Below, piece by piece: positions 7,406 to 14,707 of a DNA stretch of 28,669 nt (position 1 is the stretch's first letter; each line of letters begins with the position of its first letter). The position numbers and the translations under genes are program-made. This stretch comes from an uncultured Faecalibacterium sp. GTDB taxonomy: Bacteria; Bacillota; Clostridia; Oscillospirales; Ruminococcaceae. The stretch is taken from contig CAKTCY010000023.1 of assembly GCA_934540955.1 (NCBI GenBank), positions 1-28,669 on the forward strand. Reading direction: 5' to 3'. The notes under the pieces are model-generated. The model saw only the letters and a program-made list of their open reading frames with translations. It ran no database searches and was not told the DNA's origin.

Positions 7406-9217
7406 TTAATCCACCACGTCCTCGAACTGGCTGTTGTACAGGTCGGCGTAGAAACCACCGGCCTCGATCAGCTGGTCGTGGGTGCCCTGCTCCACAATGT
7501 CGCCGTCCCGCATGACAAGGATGAGGTCGGCGTCCCGGATGGTGGAAAGGCGGTGGGCAATGACAAAGCTGGTGCGGCCCTCCATCAGGCGGTCCATCGC
7601 GGTCTGGATGCGCTGCTCGGTGCGGGTATCCACACTGCTGGTGGCCTCGTCCAGGATCAGGATGCGGTTATCTGCCAGAATAGTGCGGGCGATAGTAAGC
7701 AGCTGCTTCTGTCCCTGACTGACGTTGGAGGCGTCCTCGTTCAGCTCCATCTGGTAGCCGCCGGGCAGGGTGCGGATAAAGTGGTCGGCGTTGGCGGCCT
7801 TTGCGGCGGCAATCACCTCTTCATCGGTGGCGTCCAGCCGGCCGTAGCGGATGTTCTCCATGATGGTGCCCTTGAACAGCCATGTGTCCTGCAGCACCAT
7901 GCCGAAGCCCTCGCGCAGGGCGCTGCGGTCAAAGTCCCGCACATCGTGGCCGTTCAGGGTGATGGAACCGGCGTCCACATCGTAAAAGCGCATCAGCAGC
8001 TTGACCATGGTGGTCTTGCCCGCGCCGGTGGGGCCTACGATGGCTACCTTCTGGCCGGGCTGTACCGTGCAGCTGAAGTCGTGGATGACAGTCTTGTCCG
8101 GGGTGTAGCCGAAACGCACATGGTCAAAGGTGACCTGTCCGTCAATGTCGGCGGGGGCGGCGCGGCGGGCGGGGTCGGCCAGCTGCTCCTCCTCCGGCTC
8201 GTTCAAAAACTCGAACACCCGCTCGGCGGCAGCAGCCATGCTCTGCAGCATATTGGACACCTGCGAAAGCTGCTGGATGGGCTGAGTAAAGTTTTTGACG
8301 TACTGGATAAAGGCTTGGATATCACCAATGGTGATAACCCCGTTTGCGGCAAAGATGCTGCCCACGATGGCCACTGCCACATAGCCTAAGTTGCCCACAA
8401 AGTTCATGATGGGCATCATCAGGCCGGAGAGGAACTGGCTCTTCCATGCGGATTCGTACAGCTTATCGTTGGCGGCGTTGAAGTCTGCCAGCACCACGGC
8501 CTCCCGGTTGAAGGCCTTGACCACGTTATGACCGGCGTAGACCTCCTCGACCTGACCGTTGACCACGCCCAGCGTGGCCTGCTGTACCTTGAAATACTTC
8601 TGGCTGAACTTGACCACCACCAGCACCAGCGCCAGCGATACCGGCAGGATCAGCAGGGCGATCAGGGTCATGCGGGGGCTGATGGAAAGCATCATCACCA
8701 GCACACCGATCATGGTGGTCACGCTGGTGATCAGCTGGGTGATGCTCTGGTTCAGGCTCTGGCCCAGCGTGTCCACATCGTTGGTGATGCGGGAGAGCAC
8801 CTCGCCCACGGTGCGCTTTTCAAAGTACGCCAGGGGCAGGCGGTTGATCTTTTCGCTGATCTGGCGGCGGAAGTCGTAGCAGACCTTCTGGGAAAGGCCG
8901 GTCATCAGCCAGCCCTGAATAAAGCTGAAGGCGCTGCTCAGCAGGTACATTCCCAGCAAAAACAGCAGGATGCGGCCGATATACACAAAATCGATGCTGC
9001 CGGTGCCGCGCAGCCGGGCAATCCAGCCGGTGGCAAGGGCGGTGGTGGCCTTTGCCAGCACCTTGGGGCCTGCAATGTTGAAAATGGTGGACAGAACAGC
9101 AAACAGCATGGCTGCCGCAAGGGGCAGCTTGTAGTGGCTCATGGTGCGGATGAGCTGCCGCAGCGTGCCTTTAAAGTCCTTGGCGCGCTCGGTGGTGGGA
9201 CGTCCGGGTCTGGGCAT
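7406..9217 (-). CDS. ABC exporter half-transporter, catalytic-site subunit
   Basis: A 603-aa fused membrane/ATPase subunit of a type IV (multidrug/lipid) ABC exporter. Six membrane segments occupy about residues 30-320, followed by the nucleotide-binding domain: Walker A GPTGAGKTT, signature NVSQGQKQLL (VSQGQ instead of LSGGQ), Walker B LILDEATSSVD with the catalytic Glu, and the H-loop IAHRLST with its His. The start at 9217 (MPRPGRP) is chosen since AGGAGG sits 9 bases upstream. A GTG at 9226 in frame is too close to that site. The preceding gene's TGA is one base away, so the two are cotranslated. It should pair with the next subunit to form a heterodimer; its Walker motifs form the working ATPase site together with the other subunit's normal signature. 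The substrate is unknown; the marR gene in the operon suggests a drug or other toxic compound. Confidence 0.9.
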   Translation of the reverse strand: MPRPGRPTTERAKDFKGTLRQLIRTMSHYKLPLAAAMLFAVLSTIFNIAGPKVLAKATTALATGWIARLRGTGSIDFVYIGRILLFLLGMYLLSSAFSFIQGWLMTGLSQKVCYDFRRQISEKINRLPLAYFEKRTVGEVLSRITNDVDTLGQSLNQSITQLITSVTTMIGVLVMMLSISPRMTLIALLILPVSLALVLVVVKFSQKYFKVQQATLGVVNGQVEEVYAGHNVVKAFNREAVVLADFNAANDKLYESAWKSQFLSGLMMPIMNFVGNLGYVAVAIVGSIFAANGVITIGDIQAFIQYVKNFTQPIQQLSQVSNMLQSMAAAAERVFEFLNEPEEEQLADPARRAAPADIDGQVTFDHVRFGYTPDKTVIHDFSCTVQPGQKVAIVGPTGAGKTTMVKLLMRFYDVDAGSITLNGHDVRDFDRSALREGFGMVLQDTWLFKGTIMENIRYGRLDATDEEVIAAAKAANADHFIRTLPGGYQMELNEDASNVSQGQKQLLTIARTILADNRILILDEATSSVDTRTEQRIQTAMDRLMEGRTSFVIAHRLSTIRDADLILVMRDGDIVEQGTHDQLIEAGGFYADLYNSQFEDVVD

Positions 9218-9218
9218 A

Positions 9219-11504
9219 TCACTCACCCTCCTTTTCTGTATTCAGGGTATCCAGCGCCAGCTCCTTCTGGCTCAGCTGGCTGCGGGCAATCTCCTGATAT
9301 TCCGGGCAGCTGACCATCAGCTGGGCGTGGGTGCCCTTGCCCACCAGTCTGCCCTCGTCCAGCACAAGGATCTGGTTTGCGTGCAGCACGGTGGAGATGC
9401 GCTGTGCCACAATGATCACGGTGGCGTTGTCGGTCTGTGCCTTCAGGGCGCGGCGCAGCGTTACATCGGTCTTGTAGTCCAGTGCCGAGAAGCTGTCGTC
9501 AAACAGATAGACCTTGGGATTCTTGGCAATTGCCCGGGCAATGGAAAGCCGCTGCTTCTGGCCGCCGGATACATTGGAGCCGCCCTGTGCAATGGGGCTC
9601 TGGTAGCCCTCGGGCTTTGCCTCGATAAAATCGGTGGCCTGCGCAATGGCAGCAGCTTTTTGCACCTGCGCATCGGTGATAGCCTCGCCGCCGAATTTCA
9701 GGTTGCTGTCAATGGTGCCGCTGAACAGCACACCCTTCTGGGGCACATAGCCCAGCAGGTCGTGCAGCTGTGCCTGCGGCATCTCGCGCACGTCAATGCC
9801 GTCCACGGTCACCCTGCCGCCGGTCACATCGTAAAAGCGGGGAATGAGGTTGAGCAGGGTGGACTTGCCGCAGCCGGTGGAGCCGATGATAGCGGTGGTC
9901 TCGCCGGGCTTTGCGGTAAAGCTGATGTGCTCCAGCGCATCACTGTCCGCGCCGGGGTAACGGAAGCTCACGTCCTCGAACTGCACCACGCCCTGCCAGT
10001 CGGTATGCGCCTGTGCAGCCTTTGCGACGGCCTCGTCCGGGTCGTGGATGGTGGCCTTGGTGCGGATGACCTCGTCAATACGATCCGCAGCCACACCGGC
10101 GCGGGGCAGCATAACGGCCACCATGGCCAGCATCAGGAAGGACATGACGATCTGCATGGTGTAGGTGATAAAGGCGATCATCTCGCCCACCTGCATGGTG
10201 CCGGCGTCCATGGCCTTGCCGCCGAACCAGACGATGAGCAGGCTGGTGCCGTTCATGATCAGGGTCATAAAGGGCATCATGGCCACCATGGCGCGGTTGG
10301 TGAACAGCTGGGTGCCCATCAGCTCCCGGTTGGCTTTGTCAAAGCGCTGCTCCTCAAATTTTTCGCGGCTGAAGGCGCGCACCGGCATGATGCCGGTCAA
10401 GATCTCGCGGCTGACCAGATTCAGCCGGTCCACCAGCTGCTGCATCACCTTGAATTTCGGCATGGCAACGCTCATCAGGAAGAGCAGCAGCAACAAAAGC
10501 AGAGCCACATCCAGCACCACGATCCAGGAAAGGCCGCTGCTGCTGCCTACAACGTGCAGCACACCGCCAATGCCCAGAATGGGCGCGTAGGCCACCATGC
10601 GCAGCAGGATGACGCAGACGAACTGCACCTGCTGGATATCGTTGGTGGTGCGGGTGATGAGGGATGCGGTGGAGAAGCTCTCGATCTCTGCGTTGGAAAA
10701 GCCGATAACGCTGGAGAAGGTCTCCCGGCGCAGGTCACGGCCGATGGCGGCAGATACCCGGGAGGCAAGGAAGCCTACGGCCACAGCCACGGCCACCATC
10801 AGCAGGGTGAGCGCCAGCATCTGGCCGCCCACCCGGAAGAGGTAACCCATCTGAACATCCCGTGCAACGCCCTGTGCCTCGTATTCCAGCTGCACCAGCA
10901 GCAAAGACTGGCTTTTCAGGTTCTCCAGCAGGGTGCTCATGGCACCGTCCAGCTGCTTTTGCAGCATACTGCGGTCAAAGCCGGGCATCTGGCTCATGGC
11001 GGCAAACTGGCTGCAAACGGTATCCAGATCTGCTGCCGTGGGGGCAACGGTCTCGGTGTCGGTGTCCGCGGCGGCAGAGGGCATCTCGGCAAGGCCGGTC
11101 ATGCCCATCGTGTCTTGCCCGGCGGGGGTGTTGGCGGCCTGTGCGGCAGCCATATACAGCACGATGTCCGGGGTGGTCACGGTATCTTCCAGTGCGGTGC
11201 GCTCGGCCTCGGTCAGGTCGGAGCGCAGCTGCAGCACGCCATCGTCCTGCAGGTAGTACTGGTAGGCGTTTTGCAGCTTCTGCGCATCCTCCTCGTTCAT
11301 CAGCAGGCTCAGCGCGTCCAGCGTGCTCTTGCGCAGCGTCTGGGGCAGGGGGCTTTCAATGCCGCCCTGCTGGATGCCGGTGTCCACGATCTTGCTGGTG
11401 TAGTCCGGCAGGGCAAGGTCGCAGTACGCCTGCACGAACAGCAGCGCGAACACCACAAGGCAGACCGCCCAGTGCCGGGCCAGCTGCTTAAAGATCTTTG
11501 TCAT
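9219..11504 (-). CDS. ABC exporter half-transporter, degenerate-site subunit with large external loop
   Basis: A 761-aa ABC exporter subunit, longer than the usual 570-620 aa because about 170 residues (roughly 45-220) are inserted between the first and second membrane segments. This Gln/Ala/Asp-rich stretch should face outside. The ATPase domain has Walker A GSTGCGKST and signature NVSGGQKQRL, but Walker B is LFDDSFSALD (Asp in place of the catalytic Glu) and the switch His is Gln (IVAQRIST). Both changes mark the degenerate site of heterodimeric exporters such as TM287/288 and BmrCD. The start at 11504 (MTKIFKQL) is preferred to an upstream in-frame start at 11561, since GGGAGA precedes it by about 10 bases. 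It overlaps the end of marR by 17 bases and is followed after one base by the partner gene. Confidence 0.9.
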   Translation of the reverse strand: MTKIFKQLARHWAVCLVVFALLFVQAYCDLALPDYTSKIVDTGIQQGGIESPLPQTLRKSTLDALSLLMNEEDAQKLQNAYQYYLQDDGVLQLRSDLTEAERTALEDTVTTPDIVLYMAAAQAANTPAGQDTMGMTGLAEMPSAAADTDTETVAPTAADLDTVCSQFAAMSQMPGFDRSMLQKQLDGAMSTLLENLKSQSLLLVQLEYEAQGVARDVQMGYLFRVGGQMLALTLLMVAVAVAVGFLASRVSAAIGRDLRRETFSSVIGFSNAEIESFSTASLITRTTNDIQQVQFVCVILLRMVAYAPILGIGGVLHVVGSSSGLSWIVVLDVALLLLLLLFLMSVAMPKFKVMQQLVDRLNLVSREILTGIMPVRAFSREKFEEQRFDKANRELMGTQLFTNRAMVAMMPFMTLIMNGTSLLIVWFGGKAMDAGTMQVGEMIAFITYTMQIVMSFLMLAMVAVMLPRAGVAADRIDEVIRTKATIHDPDEAVAKAAQAHTDWQGVVQFEDVSFRYPGADSDALEHISFTAKPGETTAIIGSTGCGKSTLLNLIPRFYDVTGGRVTVDGIDVREMPQAQLHDLLGYVPQKGVLFSGTIDSNLKFGGEAITDAQVQKAAAIAQATDFIEAKPEGYQSPIAQGGSNVSGGQKQRLSIARAIAKNPKVYLFDDSFSALDYKTDVTLRRALKAQTDNATVIIVAQRISTVLHANQILVLDEGRLVGKGTHAQLMVSCPEYQEIARSQLSQKELALDTLNTEKEGE

Positions 11505-11997
11505 GGTTCGTTTCTCCCTTCGGGTCAATGTTGCGCGCGGCATTTTCCGCAAGAATGGCATCCATCAGCGCGCCGCGCAGCGCGTCCATCTGGGCTACCT
11601 GCTCCGGCTCTAACCGTGCCAGCACGCTGGCAAAGTAGTCGCGCAGAGCCTGCTCGCACTGGTGGCACAGCTCGTACCCCTTGGGGGTGATGCGCACCAG
11701 CGTTTTGCGGCGGTCGGCGGGGTCCGGCTCCCGCACCACGGTGCCGTCCTGCTCCATCAGCCGCAGCCCGCGCGAGACCGCCGGCAGCGGCTGACGGATC
11801 TCCCGGGCAAGGTCGGAGACATAAATGGCGCCGTCCTTTCCGTGGCAGTTGATGGAATGCAGCAGGCCTTCCAGCAGATTGAAGTGGCATTTGGGGCAAT
11901 CGGCCAGCGCCGCCCGCATCCCGGCCTTGGATGCCTTGCTCAGCTGCCCGATATAGTGGCACATCCCCTGAAAGCTTGGGGTGCTTGGCTCGGACAC
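11488..11997 (-). CDS. MarR-family transcriptional regulator
   Basis: A 169-aa winged-helix regulator that heads the efflux operon. The core VSDLAREIRQPLPAVSRGLR is the recognition helix-turn-helix region (about residues 60-80), and DPADRRKTLVRITPKG is the typical MarR wing. It starts with GTG at 11997, supported by GAGGAGGG six bases upstream. It has several Cys residues in the N-terminal half (CHYIG, CPKCHF, SINCHG); CPKC could bind a metal or sense oxidation, which is only a suggestion. The 3' end overlaps the first ABC gene by 17 bases. A perfect 11+2+11 palindrome 28 bases upstream of the start (12025-12048) is the expected autoregulatory operator. Confidence 0.92.
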   Translation of the reverse strand: MSEPSTPSFQGMCHYIGQLSKASKAGMRAALADCPKCHFNLLEGLLHSINCHGKDGAIYVSDLAREIRQPLPAVSRGLRLMEQDGTVVREPDPADRRKTLVRITPKGYELCHQCEQALRDYFASVLARLEPEQVAQMDALRGALMDAILAENAARNIDPKGETNHDKDL

Positions 11998-12024
11998 AAC
12001 AGTCCCTCCTCGTTTGCATTTTTA

Positions 12025-12048
12025 AATACTTAACAACTGTTAAGTATT
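12025..12048 (-). promoter_or_regulatory. MarR operator palindrome
   Basis: Perfect inverted repeat, arms AATACTTAACA (12025-12035) and TGTTAAGTATT (12038-12048), 2-base centre AC. Size, AT-richness and position just before marR fit a MarR dimer site. Confidence 0.8.
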
Positions 12049-12059
12049 AACGCCTGATA

Positions 12060-12088
12060 AGCATATTCTTTTTGCAGCCGGATTGCAA
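12060..12088 (-). promoter_or_regulatory. candidate promoter of the marR-ABC operon
   Basis: Minus strand: -35 TTGCAA (12088-12083), 17-base spacer, -10 TATGCT (12065-12060). Transcription would start near 12053, immediately before the operator, so bound MarR would block initiation or escape. The -10 is imperfect, so confidence is moderate. Confidence 0.45.
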
Positions 12089-12200
12089 GGGAATAGGGAA
12101 ATATTAAACAAAAATTCACAAAAAACTTGTGGGCTTTGTCAGGCCAGAAACCGGCTCTCGCTGCATAGAAATAAAGGACAGGCAGAAACGGAGGGTGCGG

Positions 12201-13199
12201 ATGGAGCAGGGATTCCAAGTGTTGCTGCAGGTATTCGGCGGCTTGGCGCTGTTTTTGTACGGGACGGACAGCCTGTGCCGGGCAGTGCAGCAGGGGGCGG
12301 GCAGACGGCTGCGCAGCTTGCTGGCGCGGTGCACCGCAAACCCGGCGGCAGGGCTGCTGACTGGTGCGGCGGTAACGGCGGTGCTGCAAAGCAGTTCGGC
12401 GGTCACGGTCATGGTCATCGCCTTTCTGGCGGCGGGGCTGTTGCAGCTGCGGCAGGCGGTACCGGTGGTGTTTGGGGCGAATATCGGCACAACGGTCACG
12501 GCGCAGCTGCTGGCGTTCCGGGTGGAAGGCTGGCGGTATCTGCTGCTGTTTTGCGGGGTGCTGCTCTGTCTGGCCTGCAAGGGCTGGCGGGGCCGCTTCG
12601 TGGGCGAGGCAGTGTTCGGCTTCGGGCTGCTGTTCGAGGGCGTCACCGTGATGCGCAGCGCCATGGAGCCGCTGCTGCAAAGCCCGCTGCTCCGGCAGGA
12701 GCTTGCCCGGGTGCAGCAAAGCCCTTTGCACGGCCTGCTGGCGGGCGTCTGCATGACCTTAACAGTGCAGAGCAGTTCTGCCACGGTGGCGCTGCTGCAA
12801 AGCATGGCGGCACAGCCCGGGGCAGACGGCGTGCACAGCCTGCTGGGGCTGACGGCGGCTATTCCCATTCTGCTGGGGGATAACATCGGCACCACCATCA
12901 CGGCGGTGCTTGCCGCCATCGGGCAGGGAAGAGATGCCAAGCGGGTGGCGGCAGCCCACGCCATTTTTAACCTGAGCGGCGCGGCGGTGTGCTGCGCACT
13001 CCTGCAGCCCTTTGCGGCGCTGGTGCGGCTGTGCTCGCCCACGGGGGCAGAGTGCGCCGTGATCGCCCGGCAGATCGCCAACGCACACACCCTGTTCAAC
13101 GTACTGTGTGCGCTGGTATGGCTGCCCCTGACCGGGCAGATGGTGCGGCTGGTCTGCGCGCTGCTGCCCGATAAAAATCGCCCGAAGGAACGGTTGTAA
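12201..13199 (+). CDS. Na+/phosphate cotransporter family protein, short form
   Basis: A 332-aa integral membrane protein of the NptA/PF02690 type. It shows the internal duplication of the family: LQSSSAVTVMV (about 70) and VQSSSATVALL (about 193) as the two re-entrant QSSS motifs, and GANIGTTVTA and GDNIGTTITA as their partners. The start at 12201 (MEQGFQVLLQ) has GGAGGG five bases upstream; the open frame extends back to 12129 without support. Unlike the second copy at 14708 it ends after the membrane core and has no PhoU-type domain. No clear promoter was found in 12089-12200. Substrate by family is phosphate with sodium, but short members are poorly studied. The promoter for the sortase overlaps its stop codon. 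Confidence 0.85.
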   Translation: MEQGFQVLLQVFGGLALFLYGTDSLCRAVQQGAGRRLRSLLARCTANPAAGLLTGAAVTAVLQSSSAVTVMVIAFLAAGLLQLRQAVPVVFGANIGTTVTAQLLAFRVEGWRYLLLFCGVLLCLACKGWRGRFVGEAVFGFGLLFEGVTVMRSAMEPLLQSPLLRQELARVQQSPLHGLLAGVCMTLTVQSSSATVALLQSMAAQPGADGVHSLLGLTAAIPILLGDNIGTTITAVLAAIGQGRDAKRVAAAHAIFNLSGAAVCCALLQPFAALVRLCSPTGAECAVIARQIANAHTLFNVLCALVWLPLTGQMVRLVCALLPDKNRPKERL

Positions 13200-13222
13200 A
13201 CCGGAGCGGGGAATGGTATACT
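13194..13222 (+). promoter_or_regulatory. promoter of the sortase gene
   Basis: -35 TTGTAA (13194-13199), 17-base spacer, -10 TATACT (13217-13222). The -35 overlaps the stop codon of the upstream transporter, so the sortase can be transcribed separately. Confidence 0.65.
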
Positions 13223-13261
13223 GAAGCAGACGATACTATTATATATAAAGGATGGAATGCA

Positions 13262-13918
13262 ATGAAACGGAAAATCGGCAGGCTGTGCATGGTGCTGGGT
13301 GCGGTGCTGATCTTATGCGCCGCCGGGCTGCTGGGCTACAACCGGTGGGATGCCGCCCGGGCAGAAAAGGCCTCGCAGGAGGTATTGGGCGAGCTGGAGC
13401 AGACAATGCAAAGGACCATTACGGAGCACCGGCAGGAAAACGAGACTGCAGCCCCGCAGCCGATGCTGGACCCGGCGCAGGAGATGACCACCGTAGAGGT
13501 GGAGGGGCATGACTACATCGGGGTGCTTTCCATCCCGGCGGCAGGGCTGGAGCTGCCGGTGATGGCGCAGTGGAGCTACGCCGGGCTGAAGGTCGCCCCC
13601 GGGCGGTACAGCGGCACCACCTATGCCGATGATCTGGTGCTCTGCGGCCACAACTACGCAAAGCATTTCAGTCCCATCAAGTGGCTGGCCATCGGCAGCC
13701 CGATCTGCTTTACGGATGCGGACGGTCTGCGCTGGAGCTACGAGGTGGAGAGCGTGGAGACCTTGCACCCCACCCAAATCGAGGAGATGACCACTGCCTC
13801 CGAGACGGACAGCTGGGATCTGACCCTGTTCACCTGCACCTCCGGCGGCAACGCCCGGTATGCTGTGCGCTGTGTGCGGACGGGCTACCCCGTCCGTGTG
13901 ACGGACGCGGCAGAATAA
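13262..13918 (+). CDS. sortase (class uncertain)
   Basis: A 218-aa membrane-anchored cysteine transpeptidase. It has an N-terminal signal-anchor (about 7-26), a linker, and a sortase beta-barrel from about 80. Catalytic residues are visible: His130 in LVLCGHNYAK, Cys192 in LTLFTCTSGG and Arg199 in NARYAV. Sortases join proteins bearing an LPXTG-like sorting signal to peptidoglycan or polymerise pilin subunits. No candidate substrate with a sorting signal is encoded in the window, so it is a stand-alone sortase. Class cannot be assigned with confidence; the TCT motif and length are closer to classes B/D than to the pilin-type class C with its lid. The start is supported by AAAGGATGG just upstream and by a promoter at 13194-13222. 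No transporter or regulator is tied to it. Confidence 0.85.
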   Translation: MKRKIGRLCMVLGAVLILCAAGLLGYNRWDAARAEKASQEVLGELEQTMQRTITEHRQENETAAPQPMLDPAQEMTTVEVEGHDYIGVLSIPAAGLELPVMAQWSYAGLKVAPGRYSGTTYADDLVLCGHNYAKHFSPIKWLAIGSPICFTDADGLRWSYEVESVETLHPTQIEEMTTASETDSWDLTLFTCTSGGNARYAVRCVRTGYPVRVTDAAE

Positions 13919-13924
13919 TGCCTT

Positions 13925-14040
13925 GCGCAGCGGGACGATTTGGAATGCCCGCCGCGTGCGCTTTGGGCATAGTCAGAGGAAAATATATTTTTAATTTCGG
14001 GATAGCGGAGCGTCTGCGGACGCTCCGCTATCCCATTTTC
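13925..14040 (+). repeat. variable-stem hairpin module 1
   Basis: Begins GCGCAGCGGGACGAT (13925-13939), then 36 bases with a small ATGCCC/GGGCAT hairpin, then GAGGAAAATAT and AATTT, then a perfect 16-bp hairpin (13999-14014 with 14019-14034, loop TGCG), then ATTTTCACG. Module 2 at 14099 shares the flanks and the loop pattern but not the stem sequence. The hairpin probably also terminates the sortase transcript. Confidence 0.65.
13999..14038 (+). terminator. hairpin terminator after the sortase
   Basis: 16-bp perfect stem starting GGGATAGCGG and ending CCGCTATCCC, 4-base loop, then ATTTTC. The T run is short, so termination may be partial. Confidence 0.55.
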
Positions 14041-14055
14041 ACGGGAAGGGGAGTG

Positions 14056-14115
14056 ATGAAAAACGGCAGTTGCAACGCCTGTTTCCTGCGGAAATGCGGC
14101 GCAGCGGGACGATGA
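14056..14115 (+). CDS. possible Cys-rich micro-ORF, 19 aa
   Basis: Reads MKNGSCNACFLRKCGAAGR then TGA. Three cysteines in a CxxC...C pattern stand out, and AAGGGGAG lies directly before the ATG, though only about four bases away. It lies between the two hairpins, and its last codons are the GCGCAGCGGGACGA shared by both modules; in module 1 the same bases in the same frame read PCAAGR. It could equally be an accident of a conserved non-coding element. I give it low confidence as a gene. Confidence 0.2.
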   Translation: MKNGSCNACFLRKCGAAGR

Positions 14116-14180
14116 GGAAAATATTATTATAATTTGTGGCTCAGAAACGCCTGTGGGCGTTTCTGAGCCATTTTTTCACG
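14099..14180 (+). repeat. variable-stem hairpin module 2
   Basis: GCGCAGCGGGACGAT (14099-14113), immediately followed by GAGGAAAATAT, then AATTTGT, then a perfect 14-bp hairpin (14138-14151 with 14156-14169, loop TGTG), then ATTTTTTCACG. Same order of parts as module 1 and start-to-start spacing of 174 bases. Confidence 0.65.
14138..14176 (+). terminator. rho-independent terminator
   Basis: Stem GGCTCAGAAACGCC / GGCGTTTCTGAGCC, loop TGTG, then ATTTTTT. A good intrinsic terminator upstream of the small 38-aa gene. Confidence 0.65.
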
Positions 14181-14246
14181 TGAGCAGATGAGGGGGAGCA
14201 TACGCTGCTTTTTTTCGAAAAAACCGCAAATAACGTTTGAAAGTCC

Positions 14247-14275
14247 TTTTTATAGTATCTTGATTGTGCGATACT
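14247..14275 (+). promoter_or_regulatory. candidate promoter of the 38-aa gene
   Basis: A weak -35 TTTTTA (14247-14252), 17-base spacer, and -10 GATACT (14270-14275) preceded by TGC. AGTATC (14255-14260) and GATACT form an inverted repeat over the -10 that might be an operator. A CCGGGG-AAG-CCCCGG hairpin (14283-14297) follows in the leader. Confidence 0.4.
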
Positions 14276-14328
14276 GTGTTCACCGGGGAAGCCCCGGGTA
14301 CAAAACAGACACACAGGAGGGAAACACC

Positions 14329-14445
14329 ATGAAGGATTTTGAGTTGCGTTATGTGGGCAGTCATGTAGAGGTATACACCGGCAGTGGTGTGTTCCTGTTT
14401 TCGGCCGACACGGTGCGGGAGGCCATGGAGGAACTGGCCGGGTAA
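14329..14445 (+). CDS. small conserved-looking protein, 38 aa
   Basis: Begins MKDFELRYVGSHVEVYTGSG and ends with an acidic helix (DTVREAMEELAG). ACACAGGAGGG lies seven or eight bases before the ATG, one of the best ribosome binding sites in the window, which is the main reason to call it real. The N-terminal half looks like two or three short beta strands (ELRYVG, HVEVYTG, VFLFSAD) followed by one helix, a compact fold. No membrane segment or signal. I recall similar small proteins in related Clostridia but cannot name a family. It stands alone between a terminator (14138-14176) and the Na/Pi transporter promoter, with no overlap with other genes. Confidence 0.7.
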   Translation: MKDFELRYVGSHVEVYTGSGVFLFSADTVREAMEELAG

Positions 14446-14470
14446 GCGGCAGCATACCGCATCAGGGAAG

Positions 14471-14500
14471 ATGTAATGTAAAATGTATGTAAAATAAAAG
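14471..14500 (+). promoter_or_regulatory. Pho-box-like direct repeat
   Basis: ATGTAAAAT occurs at 14476-14484 and again at 14487-14495, an 11-base period. On the complementary strand this reads TTTACA-N5-TTTACA, the form of the Bacillus PhoP box. Further TTTACA-type hexamers are at 14513-14518 and, reversed, 14561-14566. It lies about 80 bases upstream of the promoter for a Na+/phosphate cotransporter. Confidence 0.4.
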
Positions 14501-14573
14501 AAAGCTTTTGGTTTTACACCCAGAAATATGTTGCGGAATGTGTGAAAAAAGTAACTTTCCTGTAAAATAAACC

Positions 14574-14603
14574 TTGTTGAGACGCCCCCTTTGATGGTAT
14601 AAT
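14574..14603 (+). promoter_or_regulatory. promoter of the second Na/Pi cotransporter gene
   Basis: -10 TATAAT (14598-14603) with an extended TGG before it. The -35 is TTGTTG (14574-14579, 18-base spacer) or TTGAGA (14577-14582, 15-base spacer). The leader would be about 95 bases. Confidence 0.65.
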
Positions 14604-14707
14604 AAAAATAAGCGGCTTCCGGAACAGAGCGGCGCTATGCGTGCAGGGCTCCGGCGGCTGTGTGCTGTAAAGGATTAAAAGGGAAGTTTCATATTAGGAG
14701 TATCGTT

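Noticed and set aside
9141..11690. 849-aa plus-strand open frame
   Set aside because: It runs opposite to the two ABC genes and has no recognisable domain; high GC makes long antisense frames common.
14187..14328. coding sequence upstream of the 38-aa gene in the same frame
   Set aside because: The longer open frame crosses a poly-T/poly-A palindrome and the candidate promoter; the internal ATG at 14329 has the only good ribosome binding site.
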